In this document: one piece after another, positions 1 to 7,926 of the stretch
Numbering within the stretch: the first letter of the stretch is position 1
Layout: every line of letters starts with the position of its first letter
Assembly (NCBI GenBank): GCA_904501935.1
Contig: CAJGDA010000012.1
Coordinates: 1 to 21,173, forward strand
Length of the DNA: 21,173 nt
Direction: 5' to 3'
Source: an uncultured Methanobrevibacter sp.
GTDB taxonomy: Archaea > Methanobacteriota > Methanobacteria > Methanobacteriales > Methanobacteriaceae
Notes under the pieces: model-generated
Told to the model about the DNA's origin: nothing
Seen by the model: only the letters and a program-made list of their open reading frames with translations
Databases searched by the model: none
Made by a program: the position numbers and the translations under genes

Positions 1-679
1 AAATAACCCAACCGGAACTACTTTAACAAAAGACCAATTGAAAGTATTCGTCGATTATGCAAAAGAAAACAAATCCATTATTTTATTTGATGCAGCTTAT
101 GAAGCATTTATCAATGAAGATAATGTTCCACACAGTATCTATGAAATTGAAGGTGCAAAAGAAGTTGCTATCGAATTTAGAAGCTTTTCAAAAACTGCAG
201 GATTCACTGGAACTCGTTGTGCATACACTGTTGTTCCTAAAGAGTTAATTGGTTATGATAGTGAAGGCAATGAAGTGGAAATCAACCCATTATGGAACAG
301 AAGACAAACAACTAAATTCAATGGTGTATCATACCCTGTACAAAAAGCGGCTGAAGCAACATACTCTGAAGAAGGCCAAGCACAAATTAAAGAGATTATT
401 GATTATTATATGGCAAATGCCAAAGTCATCCGTGAAAGCTTATCTGATTTGGGCTTAGAAGTTTATGGTGGAGTAAGTTCCCCTTACATTTGGGTTAAAA
501 CTCCAAATGACATGGATTCATGGGCTTTCTTTGATTTATTGTTGAACGAAGCTAATGTAATCGGAACTCCAGGTTCCGGATTCGGACCAAGTGGTGAAGG
601 GTATTTAAGACTTACTGCATTCAATACTTTAGAAAATACTAAAGAAGCAATGGACAGGATTTCAAAATTAGAATTTTAG
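1..679 (+). CDS. dapL: LL-diaminopimelate aminotransferase (DapL), 3' part
   Basis: This is a PLP-dependent fold-type I aminotransferase that makes LL-diaminopimelate from tetrahydrodipicolinate and glutamate, for lysine (and DAP) synthesis in the cytoplasm. The gene enters from outside the window. The open frame runs from base 2 and begins with NNPTG, the conserved substrate/cofactor loop. The PLP-lysine motif SFSKTAGFTGTRC follows, and GSGFGPSGEGYLRLTAF near the C-terminus is typical of DapL. About 226 codons are present, so roughly the first 45 percent is missing. The TTG at 38 is only an internal codon. DapL is the usual lysine-pathway enzyme of methanogens. The TAG at 677-679 touches the next gene, so it probably leads an operon with the three small downstream genes. 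Confidence 0.93.
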   Translation, partial: NNPTGTTLTKDQLKVFVDYAKENKSIILFDAAYEAFINEDNVPHSIYEIEGAKEVAIEFRSFSKTAGFTGTRCAYTVVPKELIGYDSEGNEVEINPLWNRRQTTKFNGVSYPVQKAAEATYSEEGQAQIKEIIDYYMANAKVIRESLSDLGLEVYGGVSSPYIWVKTPNDMDSWAFFDLLLNEANVIGTPGSGFGPSGEGYLRLTAFNTLENTKEAMDRISKLEF

Positions 680-688
680 GTGTTAAAA

Positions 689-1378
689 TTGAAAGTAATA
701 GAAAAGGAAATCTCAATTGAAGAAGGTGATTCATTTAAAATGGTTTTATCTAAATATGGTGCTTTAGGCCTTGATAAACAAGAAAACCTTTCAGATTTAA
801 TTGGCGATACCAAAGGAGAATTAGATCTCGAAAAAGGATTCGTAACATTTGGAGATATTAAAATGCCTGTTCAAATTTTAGGATTTTATTCAGATGACTT
901 AAATCAATGGGCATGGGCTTGGGATAATGAGGAAATCTTCGGCGAAAATTTAATCAGAGCATCTAAAAAAATTAAAGAGGTGGGGGATGAATTTGGCATT
1001 ACAGAATTTTCAGCACCAATTATTCAGTTAAATTTTGATGCTTGTCATACCATAGCAATGACCGCAACTGCTTTTTTAAACTATGATGCTTACTATGCAG
1101 TTTCAGAAGATGGTATAGACATCTTTGTAGCTGTCGAATCCGATGAAATTAAAGAGGACAATTCCCTTTTGAAATTCAGAAATACCTTTTATAATTTCCA
1201 GAAAAATTTCAGGATATATCCTAAACTCGCATTTGAGGCTTATACCAAACTTAAAGGATATGGATTTAAACCACATGATGACTTTGCTGTAGCAAAAATC
1301 GGTGAAAGCCGTGTCATTGCAGGTTTTACTGAAAGGGGAAACGTCACAAGAATATTAATGTATGATGAAGAGGAATAG
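689..1378 (+). CDS. DUF6882-like protein of unknown function
   Basis: This is a soluble protein of about 229 aa with no signal peptide or membrane segment. Near residues 65-80 it has the pattern ILGFYSDDLNQWAWAWDN, which resembles the tryptophan-rich signature of the DUF6882 family; that family match is from memory. No catalytic residues can be named. Start choice: GTG at 680 directly abuts the dapL stop, but AGGTG at 678-682 is well spaced from TTG at 689, and the gene at 1980 has almost the same leader (AGGTGTTAAA before ATG). TTG 689 is therefore preferred; the GTG start would add three residues. It probably belongs to a dapL-led operon. Function is unknown. Confidence 0.8.
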   Translation: MKVIEKEISIEEGDSFKMVLSKYGALGLDKQENLSDLIGDTKGELDLEKGFVTFGDIKMPVQILGFYSDDLNQWAWAWDNEEIFGENLIRASKKIKEVGDEFGITEFSAPIIQLNFDACHTIAMTATAFLNYDAYYAVSEDGIDIFVAVESDEIKEDNSLLKFRNTFYNFQKNFRIYPKLAFEAYTKLKGYGFKPHDDFAVAKIGESRVIAGFTERGNVTRILMYDEEE

Positions 1379-1386
1379 TGGTAAAG

Positions 1387-1971
1387 ATGGACCCGGATTT
1401 GGTTGAAGAAATCGAATATCTGAAAGATTTGCTTGCTAAATCAGGGTTTTTCTCAGTTGATGAAATCATTGAAATACTGGAAGACCAATTCATCGAAGAG
1501 GATATTGATTTTTCAGACTATGACATTTCTCTAAATGATTATTCTTCTGAGAATTTTTCCAGATTAGAAAAAGTTTTCTCATCACTGGCTAATGAGAAGA
1601 TTATAGCTATCCATAATTGCGGATATGACATTGAAGAAGGCGTAGCGGATGCATTTGAACTGTTTGTTCATCTAAACAATAACAAATTCAAAGCAGAAGG
1701 ATTCTGCTTTTACACCTTTGAAGACATCGAAGATGCAATTCTGGATGATAAGTTAAAAATCACCTTTGGCGATTTTGAAAATAATGAGAAAAAAGCATTG
1801 GAAATCGGCAAAACAGTTTCCAAATACTTAAAGGAAGAAAGTTTTAACGTTAATTGGGATGAGACAATTAACAACCAGATTGAAATTGATCCATTTAAAT
1901 GGGATAAATCATATAATGATGATGAAGAATACGAAATAGAAGGAGCATATGAAGTTTTTGTTAAAAATTAG
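1387..1971 (+). CDS. DUF6891-like protein of unknown function
   Basis: This is an acidic soluble protein of about 194 aa. Its order of motifs matches the DUF6891 family as I remember it: a helical N-terminus, then a core with IIAIHNCGYDIEEGVADAFE, EGFCFYTFEDIEDAI, ITFGDFENNEKKALEIGKTV, and a WDETINNQIEIDPFKW tail. No enzyme signature is visible. GTG at 1378 overlaps the previous stop by one base and has GAGG upstream at 1370-1373. ATG at 1387 has the leader GTGGTAAAG, almost the same as the leader of the larE gene in this window. Both starts are possible and differ by three residues. It is translationally coupled to its neighbours. Confidence 0.8.
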   Translation: MDPDLVEEIEYLKDLLAKSGFFSVDEIIEILEDQFIEEDIDFSDYDISLNDYSSENFSRLEKVFSSLANEKIIAIHNCGYDIEEGVADAFELFVHLNNNKFKAEGFCFYTFEDIEDAILDDKLKITFGDFENNEKKALEIGKTVSKYLKEESFNVNWDETINNQIEIDPFKWDKSYNDDEEYEIEGAYEVFVKN

Positions 1972-1979
1972 GTGTTAAA

Positions 1980-2567
1980 ATGAATGTAAAGTCTTTAAAT
2001 TTAATTCGTGATGTGCTTATTAATTCAGGTAAATGGACTTCCATTGAAGTTTCTCAAGATTCGATTTACCTTCAGTTTAGAGATGTAGAGCTAGGGACTC
2101 CAAGGGCAGATGAAAGTTTCTCATTGGTAGTTCGCTTTGCTGAAGATTCATTTTTCACTGTATTTTACAGCAATATCTGGGATATTGACTTTTTATCAAA
2201 ATACAATTATAAATATCACCTGTTGAGTGAAGAATTCAAATTCAATGTTAAGGAAGTCAAATTCATAGATTTTGAATACCTGAACACTTTCTTCTACAAT
2301 TTCAAAAAGGAAAAATCATTTTCTGTCGTTGAAGATTTTGATATTCACAATATCCGCAACGATTTTTTCATGTTGCTTGAGACTGACGAAATTGCTATTG
2401 TCGTTGGTGGAAATCAAATGGACTTTTTCTCCCCATTTGAGCGATTGGATGATGATTCTTTAAGAGAATTGTCAAACCAGTGGATGCTTTACTTTTTAAA
2501 GTATCAACAAAAAAGAAATCTTATTAAAGACCCGATGTGTGAAAATCATCCGTTGAGTCTTAAATGA
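1980..2567 (+). CDS. Hypothetical protein, 195 aa
   Basis: I do not recognise this protein. It is aromatic-rich and soluble, with an alternating beta-strand-like N-terminal half (IYLQFRDVEL, FSLVVRFAEDSFFTVFYSNIWDIDFL). The C-terminal half ends in a possible helix (SLRELSNQWMLYFLKYQQKRNLI). No signal peptide, metal-binding motif or nucleotide-binding loop is visible. The ATG at 1980 follows AGGTG at 1971-1975 by four bases, and the gap from the previous stop is 8 bp, so it is the last gene of the dapL-led unit. A T7 run directly after the stop fits transcription end. The small size and clustering with two other DUFs leave room for an immunity-like or regulatory role, but nothing shows it. Confidence 0.75.
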   Translation: MNVKSLNLIRDVLINSGKWTSIEVSQDSIYLQFRDVELGTPRADESFSLVVRFAEDSFFTVFYSNIWDIDFLSKYNYKYHLLSEEFKFNVKEVKFIDFEYLNTFFYNFKKEKSFSVVEDFDIHNIRNDFFMLLETDEIAIVVGGNQMDFFSPFERLDDDSLRELSNQWMLYFLKYQQKRNLIKDPMCENHPLSLK

Positions 2568-2568
2568 T

Positions 2569-2732
2569 TTTTTTCATTGATGTTTTTGAACAATCAATCA
2601 AATTGTTAATATTATTTTTTAATATTTTATATAATCTTAATTTTGGAAAAGTTTTTTAATCATAAATTATATAATACTATTGGTATGAAAATTTTACAGA
2701 TTTTCACTTATTGATTTTTAAGGAGTTATTAA
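2569..2732 (+). promoter_or_regulatory. Terminator-like T run and purA promoter with two TATA boxes
   Basis: T7 at 2569-2575 follows the upstream stop codon. Two archaeal TATA-like boxes lie in tandem: TTTTATATAAT around 2625-2635 and TTATATAAT at 2667-2675. From the second box, transcription would start near 2695-2700. The purA ribosome binding site AGGAG is at 2721-2725, 7 bases before the ATG. The boxes are seen in the sequence; their use is inferred. Confidence 0.55.
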
Positions 2733-3752
2733 ATGACTTGTAGTATTTTAGTTGGAGGAGCATGGGGTGATGAAGGTAAAGGAAAATGTATAACCTACCT
2801 TTGTGACAATGATAAACCAAATATAATTGCTCGTGCAGGAGTTGGGCCAAATGCAGGGCATTCCGTTGAATTCAACGGAGAAAAATATGGTTTAAGGTTA
2901 ACCCCATCAGGTTTTGTACATACCGATGCAAAACTAATGATTGGTGCAGGAGTTTTAGTAAACCCTGATGTGTTATTTAATGAATTTGAAGACTTGAAAA
3001 AGTATAACGTCAAAGAAAGAATGTCCATTGACCCTAGATGCGCAATAATTACAGAAGATCACATGGATAGGGACAAGTCCTCTGAGCATTTGGCAAAAAA
3101 AATCGGAAGTACTGGTTCTGGATGCGGACCTGCAAATTCAGATCGCGTAATGAGGTCAATCGGCTTGGCACGTGATGTACCTGAACTTGAAGACTACATT
3201 GCTGACGTATCCCTTGCAGTCAATGAAGCTATTGATGATGGTGAAGATGTATTCATTGAAGGTTCTCAAGGATTTGCACTCTCCCTTTATTATGGAACCT
3301 ATCCGTTTGTAACCAGTAAGGATACCACTGCATCTACATTTGCTGCGGACGTTGGTGTTGGTCCGACTAAAGTGGATGAGGTCATTAACGTATTTAAATC
3401 CTATATTTCTCGTGTTGGAGAAGGCCCATTCCCAACTGAAATGACTCAAGAAGAAGCTGAAAGCAAAGGACTCGAGGAATATGGTGTTGTAACAGGTCGT
3501 CGCAGAAGAATAGGTTACTTTGACATGGAACTTGCAAAAGAATCCTGCAGAATAAACGGTGCGACTCAAATTGCATTGACCTGTGTTGACAAATTATTTG
3601 ACTGTGCACGTGTACAGGACTACAGTGAATTGTCCGCTGAGACAAAAGCTTTCATTGAAGAGATACAAACCGAAACTGGTGTTCCTGTAACCATTATTTC
3701 AACCGGGCCTGATTTGAAGGACACAATCGATTTAAGAAAAGAGTTATTATAA
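2733..3752 (+). CDS. purA: Adenylosuccinate synthetase
   Basis: PurA catalyses the GTP-dependent joining of IMP and aspartate to adenylosuccinate, the first committed step to AMP, in the cytoplasm. The N-terminal loop GGAWGDEGKGK (residues 8-18) carries the catalytic Asp and the phosphate-binding glycines. VGPNAGHSVEFNG holds the conserved His, and GSTGSGCGPAN, EGSQGFALSLYYGTYPFVTSKDTTAS, TGRRRRIGYFD and LTCVDKLFD follow the family order. At 339 aa it is the short archaeal form, roughly 90 residues shorter than bacterial enzymes; this is normal for archaea. AGGAG sits 7 bases before the ATG. It stands alone, with a double TATA region upstream and T-rich sequence downstream. Confidence 0.96.
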   Translation: MTCSILVGGAWGDEGKGKCITYLCDNDKPNIIARAGVGPNAGHSVEFNGEKYGLRLTPSGFVHTDAKLMIGAGVLVNPDVLFNEFEDLKKYNVKERMSIDPRCAIITEDHMDRDKSSEHLAKKIGSTGSGCGPANSDRVMRSIGLARDVPELEDYIADVSLAVNEAIDDGEDVFIEGSQGFALSLYYGTYPFVTSKDTTASTFAADVGVGPTKVDEVINVFKSYISRVGEGPFPTEMTQEEAESKGLEEYGVVTGRRRRIGYFDMELAKESCRINGATQIALTCVDKLFDCARVQDYSELSAETKAFIEEIQTETGVPVTIISTGPDLKDTIDLRKELL

Positions 3753-3780
3753 CTTCTTTTTTCTATTTTTTTAATTATTT
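3753..3780 (+). terminator. T-rich terminator after purA
   Basis: Directly after the purA stop the + strand holds runs of T (T6 and T7) with no stable hairpin, typical of archaeal poly-T termination. Confidence 0.5.
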
Positions 3781-3807
3781 CAATCAAAGTTTTTAAAAAT
3801 AGTATTT

Positions 3808-3876
3808 AGTCTAAGAGAAGATTGCTTGGACTTCAAGTTAGAGATTATTAATTTAAATTTCTTTAGACTTTTTTTA
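3808..3876 (+). other. Hairpin-like element ending in T7 (possible small RNA or terminator)
   Basis: AGTCTAA at 3808-3814 is exactly complementary to TTAGACT at 3863-3869. The second arm is followed at once by seven T. Inside the loop, CTTGG at 3825-3829 can pair with TCAAG at 3833-3837 (one G-U pair). The layout of a closing stem, inner hairpin and U-tract could be a small RNA or a late terminator. No known RNA family was recognised. Confidence 0.25.
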
Positions 3877-3902
3877 TATAGTGAAATGTTTATCTTACAT
3901 TC

Positions 3903-3940
3903 CCAAAGATATAATTATCATTTAAAATAAACTATTTTTC
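3903..3940 (+). promoter_or_regulatory. Promoter of the aldo/keto reductase, probably leaderless
   Basis: The BRE-like CCAAAG at 3903-3908 is followed by the TATA-like ATAATTAT at 3911-3918. The box centre is about 27 bases before the ATG at 3941, the usual TATA-to-start distance in archaea, so transcription may begin at or next to the start codon. No ribosome binding site precedes the ATG. Confidence 0.5.
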
Positions 3941-5047
3941 ATGCAGGAGGACATTAACAGATTTGGTTTCGGTTTTATGAGGCTACCACTTAAAAACTAT
4001 GAAATTGACATCAAAAAAACTAATGAGATGGTTGATGAATTCATATCCCACGGCGGAAAACTTTTCGATACTGCATTCCAGTATCATAATGAAAAAAGTG
4101 AAGATGCCATTAAAAAGTGTGTTGTTGAAAGGTATCCAAGAGACAGATTTCTCATTGCAGACAAAATGCCGATATACACGATGAAGCCGACTGAAGATCC
4201 TTATGAAATATTTGAAACCCAACTTGAAAGGTGCGGTGTTTCTTATTTTGATTATTATTTGGCACATGACCCTGAAGATAGGTATTATGAAGGTTTATGC
4301 AAGGATTTAAAGATATTTGATGCATTAAATCAATTTAAAAAGGAAGGTAGAATTAAAAGGTTAGGTTTGAGTCTGCATGACACTCCTGAAGTTCTGGAAA
4401 AAATCTTAACTGAGCATCCTGAAATTGAATTTGTACTTCTTCAGATTAACTATAAGGATTGGAACAGTTCTCATGTTAAATCAAAAGAATGCTATGAAGT
4501 TTGCATGAAATATAATAAGCCCGTATGGGTTATGGGAGCCATCAAAGGTGGACAGTTAGCTAAAGTAAATAAGAAAATTGACAAATTATTTAAAAAGCAT
4601 GGTGATATGTCACCGGCCCATTGGGCATTCTCATTTGTTTTTAACTTGGACAATATTGAAATGGTATTGAGCGGAATGTCAACTTTGGAGGAAGTTAGGC
4701 AAAATATGGAGTTTATCAAAAACTTTGAAAAATCCTCTCATGACCTGAAGGTCTTAAACAAGGCTCGCGATTTGCTGTCCAATTCAAGGGAGATTGCATG
4801 CACAACCTGTGATTACTGTAAAAATCATTGCCCAATGGATATTCCAATTTCAAAATATTTTGATTTATATAATTTAAATATCAAATCAGTTGATTTGGAT
4901 TGCTTTAGCCAATATGAGAAATTATCCAAAGATTTTGCAAAGGCATCTGAATGTATTGATTGTGGGGATTGTGAAGAAACTTGCCCGCAGCATCTGAAAA
5001 TTTCAAAAGAACTTAAAAAAGTGGTTGAAGTTTTAGAATTGATATAA
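3941..5047 (+). CDS. Aldo/keto reductase with C-terminal 2x[4Fe-4S] ferredoxin module
   Basis: This is a 368-aa cytoplasmic oxidoreductase. The N-terminal TIM barrel begins RFGFGFMRLP (residues 7-16). It carries the reductase tetrad region with LFDTAFQYHNEKSED (Asp43, Tyr48), a Lys in ADKMP (about 75) and a His in YLAHDP. The C-terminus holds two CxxCxxCxxxCP motifs (Cys287/290/293/297 and Cys338/341/344/348), enough for two [4Fe-4S] clusters. This barrel-plus-ferredoxin architecture is common in anaerobes. Its electron donor and substrate are unknown; the clusters suggest ferredoxin-linked rather than plain NAD(P)H chemistry (inference). The only strong SD-like sequence, AGGAGG, lies inside the gene right after the ATG. 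The conserved barrel start excludes any much later start, so a leaderless ATG 3941 is preferred. Confidence 0.93.
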   Translation: MQEDINRFGFGFMRLPLKNYEIDIKKTNEMVDEFISHGGKLFDTAFQYHNEKSEDAIKKCVVERYPRDRFLIADKMPIYTMKPTEDPYEIFETQLERCGVSYFDYYLAHDPEDRYYEGLCKDLKIFDALNQFKKEGRIKRLGLSLHDTPEVLEKILTEHPEIEFVLLQINYKDWNSSHVKSKECYEVCMKYNKPVWVMGAIKGGQLAKVNKKIDKLFKKHGDMSPAHWAFSFVFNLDNIEMVLSGMSTLEEVRQNMEFIKNFEKSSHDLKVLNKARDLLSNSREIACTTCDYCKNHCPMDIPISKYFDLYNLNIKSVDLDCFSQYEKLSKDFAKASECIDCGDCEETCPQHLKISKELKKVVEVLELI

Positions 5048-5122
5048 AACACTAGTTTTCATGTCAATTAATCCTTAAATTTAAATAATACTTAATATTA
5101 ACAGTTAAATATTGGTGATACA

Positions 5123-5980
5123 ATGGGAGATCAGCCTAACAAAGACCTGAGATATCTTGATTATTCGCAAGGTACAATTGAAGATAATACCGTTCAAACC
5201 ACATTCAAAGTTCAGAAGATTCCAGAGTATGAAAAAGCTTTGAAACTAAAAGACGAGGGCAAACTAAAAGAGGCATTACGCATTATTGACGATGTGCTAA
5301 TGGAGGGGGCTGATGATTTTCAAAACTGGAATGCAAAAGCGCTTATTTTAGATAGTTTGTCAGATTATGAAAATTCAATTGAATGTTTTGATAAAGCTTT
5401 AAAACTCAATGATTCTGATTTTATAAGGAAAAATAAGGCAAATTCTTTATACAATTATGCTAAAGTTACATTCTTTCCTGATGCAGATTACGAAAAGGCA
5501 ATGAATCTGATTGATGATGCTTTGGAGTGTTTACCCGAAGGTGAAGATCCATCAGAGTATTATTTTTTAAAGGCTGAAATATTTGAAAGCTTGGAACAGC
5601 CCATTGAAACCAGATTGTATTACCTAAAAGCTGAAGGTGAATTTGAAAAAGCCGAAAAATTATCATTACAATTGGATTTTCTGAAAAATAGTGATGATAC
5701 GTTAATAACAGTTTCTGGAACTAATTTTTTTAAAGGTTTAAGCCCATTTGTGAAAGGCGTTATATTAAATCTGATTAAGGAACCTGATAATGAACATGAT
5801 GGTGATGCGATAGCTGTCTTTTTAGCCGATGAACAGGTTGGCTATGTTGCAAATAGTCCATATACTCTATTTGATGGGGTTAAAAGCGCAAGTGAAATCA
5901 AGTTCATTGAAGACAATCAAAAGGCTGAAGTTTTGTTTAATTTTTTAGAAAGATTTGTTATTTTAAGAGTTATTGATTAG
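5123..5980 (+). CDS. TPR repeat protein with C-terminal HIRAN-like domain
   Basis: Residues 35-185 form helical repeats of the TPR type: pairs such as EYEKALKLKDEGKLKEALRIID, NAKALILDSLSDYENSIECFDKALKL and a third, longer pair. Residues 194-285 match the HIRAN pattern: VSGTNFF, a strand, LNLIKEPDNEHDGDAIAVF and EQVGYVANSP. In other proteins HIRAN domains bind DNA ends or sit beside helicases and nucleases. TPRs bind partner proteins. The combination suggests a DNA-linked adaptor (inference), with no enzyme domain. GGTGAT at 5114-5119 precedes the ATG by about 3-4 bases. It stands alone and converges with the E1 gene. Confidence 0.85.
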   Translation: MGDQPNKDLRYLDYSQGTIEDNTVQTTFKVQKIPEYEKALKLKDEGKLKEALRIIDDVLMEGADDFQNWNAKALILDSLSDYENSIECFDKALKLNDSDFIRKNKANSLYNYAKVTFFPDADYEKAMNLIDDALECLPEGEDPSEYYFLKAEIFESLEQPIETRLYYLKAEGEFEKAEKLSLQLDFLKNSDDTLITVSGTNFFKGLSPFVKGVILNLIKEPDNEHDGDAIAVFLADEQVGYVANSPYTLFDGVKSASEIKFIEDNQKAEVLFNFLERFVILRVID

Positions 5981-6016
5981 GAATATTTTTTTTATAAAAA
6001 TTAGTTTAAAATAATT

Positions 6017-6039
6017 AATAGATGATAAAATCATCTATT
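6017..6039 (-). terminator. Stem-loop between convergent genes
   Basis: A perfect 10-bp inverted repeat, AATAGATGAT (6017-6026) and ATCATCTATT (6030-6039), with a 3-nt loop, starts at the stop codon of the minus-strand E1 gene. T-rich sequence follows on that strand. On the + strand the T8 after the TPR-HIRAN stop (from 5987) serves the other gene. Confidence 0.6.
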
Positions 6040-6794
6040 TAAATTTCTTCTAAGCTAAATGAACCTAAATCCAATAAATCAAATGTTAATATTTTAGGAG
6101 CAACGGTGACTTTTCCAACACCGGTTATTATTTTATAAGCTTCAAAAGCTTCCAAACATCCGATTAAATTTGGTGTAGGCCCAATAACTGGTGGAACGCC
6201 TGAGGTCACACCTTTCAAAGCTTCAATTGTATCCTCATCTAATTCTTTACCGATTGAAGGCAAATTGAACATTTCTTCATATGTCTTATCGCTGTTTGGC
6301 AGGAACACTGTGATTTGCCCTAATGTTCCATGAATCGCTCCGTGAATGTATGGAATTCCTTTTTCCTTTGCAGTTCTAGAGACAATCACTCTTGTCAGGA
6401 CATTATCAAGTGCATCGATTACAATATTGCTGTCCCCGATTATTTTATCGATGTTATTTTGGTCTACATGCTCATTAAAAACAGTTGTTTTAACATAAGG
6501 GTTGATTAATCTTACTTTTTCAGCCGCAACAGCACTTTTTTCAATTCCTAAGTCGGCAATTGTAGCTAATGTTTGTCTGTTTAAATTAGACAAATCGAAC
6601 GCATCTTTATCAACTAGAACTAGCTCTCCAACACCCATTCTTGCAAGCATTTCAATGGTCTCTCCACCAATTCCGCCACAGCCGATTACTGTGATTTTTG
6701 AATCTTTGAATCTTTCTTGTTCGCTTCTTGTTACTATGCTCATTTGGCGGGAAGCTATTTCCCAGTATCCATCTCCAATGTATCTTGTTGGCAT
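6039..6794 (-). CDS. ThiF/MoeB/HesA-family E1-like adenylyltransferase
   Basis: This 251-aa cytoplasmic protein belongs to the E1-like family that adenylates the C-terminal Gly of a ubiquitin-fold carrier (ThiS/MoaD/SAMP type) using ATP. The nucleotide loop is ITVIGCGGIGG (34-44), followed by the acidic VDKDAFDLSNLNRQ (61-74, with the catalytic-type Arg73), IEKS (Lys86), IDALDN (126-131) and HGAIHGTLGQITVFLP. Only two cysteines are present (39 and 213). The zinc CxxC pairs and loop cysteine of many MoeB/ThiF proteins are missing, so it may only adenylate its partner. It follows larE with a 9-bp gap, and AGGTGA overlaps the larE stop, so both are one unit. The obvious candidate partner is the 67-aa GG-ending protein at 14094. 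Confidence 0.92.
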   Translation of the reverse strand: MPTRYIGDGYWEIASRQMSIVTRSEQERFKDSKITVIGCGGIGGETIEMLARMGVGELVLVDKDAFDLSNLNRQTLATIADLGIEKSAVAAEKVRLINPYVKTTVFNEHVDQNNIDKIIGDSNIVIDALDNVLTRVIVSRTAKEKGIPYIHGAIHGTLGQITVFLPNSDKTYEEMFNLPSIGKELDEDTIEALKGVTSGVPPVIGPTPNLIGCLEAFEAYKIITGVGKVTVAPKILTFDLLDLGSFSLEEI

Positions 6795-6803
6795 TTTTTC
6801 ACC

Positions 6804-7814
6804 TTAAATATCTCTTCTTATTTTTGTTAATATTTCCATAAATATGTTTAGTGCAGTTTCATAATTCTTTAAGTCATGTCCTTTTATCAGTCCAGTTTTA
6901 AAAATTTCAATGTTTTTTAGTTCAATTCTTTCACTGGATTTTGAAATGACATCGCCTGCAAGCTCTTTTAATGTATTTTCGATGTTTATTGCAAATGGAA
7001 GTTGATAGGAAAATGATTCATCAATGTAGTCAAGTTTGATGTATTCGTTATCATCAATTTGTGTTAAATTTAATGCAACTTTCTTAAATCCTTGACATTT
7101 TAATTCATCATCAATTTGTTTAAATTTATCTTCTCTGATAATTTCATCAATGTCATCAACTTCAATAATACCAATTTCATCTAAAGCTCTAACTTTTACT
7201 ATTTCGCAGTCAGTGTTATCTAAAATGTAATTTTCACAGTAACTAATCCTATCAATTTTATCATGAGTTATTTGAGTATTTGTCGGAATTCGTGTTGCAA
7301 GGCAAGTGGTTGATCTTGAATATTCAATATTGTTCTTATCCAAATATTCATGAATCTCTTTGGATGTTAATCTAGCTTCAATAAAAGGTGTTTTGAATCC
7401 TTTTTTGTAAGTTATTAAAATACCTGGTCTGTCCTGAACTAAATCGCTGATGTTGTTTCCATCGCAAATAAAATCAAAATTATTTTCACGGGCAACTTTC
7501 TCAATTGTAGAATACATCAAGTCACGGCAAGTAAAGCATCTTTTAGGAGTGTTTTTCAGGAAATCTTCATCTTCATAAAAGTCAATATCGATTATTTCAT
7601 GTTTTATTCCAAAAGATTTTGCAGTACTTTTAGTATTTTCAATAAAATCACTTGGAAGCAAATGATTATCAATTGTAATTGCTAATGTGTCTTTGGCAAC
7701 TTTAGAAGATATATGAGCTATTAATGTTGAATCGGCACCGCCTGAAAAACCGATAGCTACTCTTTTATCTTTTAAGATGTTTTTAACAATTTCTATTTTA
7801 TTTTCTAAGTCCAT
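6804..7814 (-). CDS. larE: LarE-like ATP-dependent sulfur transferase (PP-loop)
   Basis: This 336-aa PP-loop ATPase has SGGADS (24-29), RCFTC (Cys93, Cys96), CDGNNISDLVQDRPG (117-131), FKTPFIEARLTSKEI and TTCLATRIP (Cys171). LarE proteins activate a carboxylate with ATP and insert sulfur, best known in making the nickel-pincer cofactor. Forms with a CxxC pair plus the CLxxR cysteine are known to hold a [4Fe-4S] cluster and can act catalytically rather than by sacrificing their own Cys. This one has that pattern. The C-terminal part (about 255-336) extends beyond the usual length of about 275 aa and is not recognised. LarB, LarC and LarA are absent from the window, so its target may differ. 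It is co-transcribed with the E1 gene, and an ATAAC-N4-GTTAT palindrome lies in its promoter. Confidence 0.88.
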   Translation of the reverse strand: MDLENKIEIVKNILKDKRVAIGFSGGADSTLIAHISSKVAKDTLAITIDNHLLPSDFIENTKSTAKSFGIKHEIIDIDFYEDEDFLKNTPKRCFTCRDLMYSTIEKVARENNFDFICDGNNISDLVQDRPGILITYKKGFKTPFIEARLTSKEIHEYLDKNNIEYSRSTTCLATRIPTNTQITHDKIDRISYCENYILDNTDCEIVKVRALDEIGIIEVDDIDEIIREDKFKQIDDELKCQGFKKVALNLTQIDDNEYIKLDYIDESFSYQLPFAINIENTLKELAGDVISKSSERIELKNIEIFKTGLIKGHDLKNYETALNIFMEILTKIRRDI

Positions 7815-7863
7815 TTTACCACTGATTATTTATCTGTTTCACATTATATTTTAGATTTGGGAA

Positions 7864-7883
7864 AATTATATAACAATAGTTAT
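7864..7883 (-). promoter_or_regulatory. larE promoter with palindromic operator, copy 1
   Basis: ATAACAATAGTTAT at 7870-7883 is a near-perfect palindrome (ATAAC-N4-GTTAT). It overlaps the TATA-like box of larE, which reads TATATAAT on the minus strand at 7864-7871. Transcription would start near 7841. The palindrome recurs before the amidotransferase operon and before the second binding protein. Confidence 0.6.
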
Positions 7884-7926
7884 TTTTTCCTTAATAAAAA
7901 TTGTTTGAAATGATATTTAAAGGTAT

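Noticed and set aside
5098..5108. TTAACAGTTAA upstream of the TPR-HIRAN gene as an operator copy
   Set aside because: The half-sites are 1 base apart instead of 4, so it does not match the shared motif.
6039..7814. Nickel-pincer cofactor operon
   Set aside because: LarA, LarB and LarC are absent; the LarE neighbour is an E1-like protein instead.
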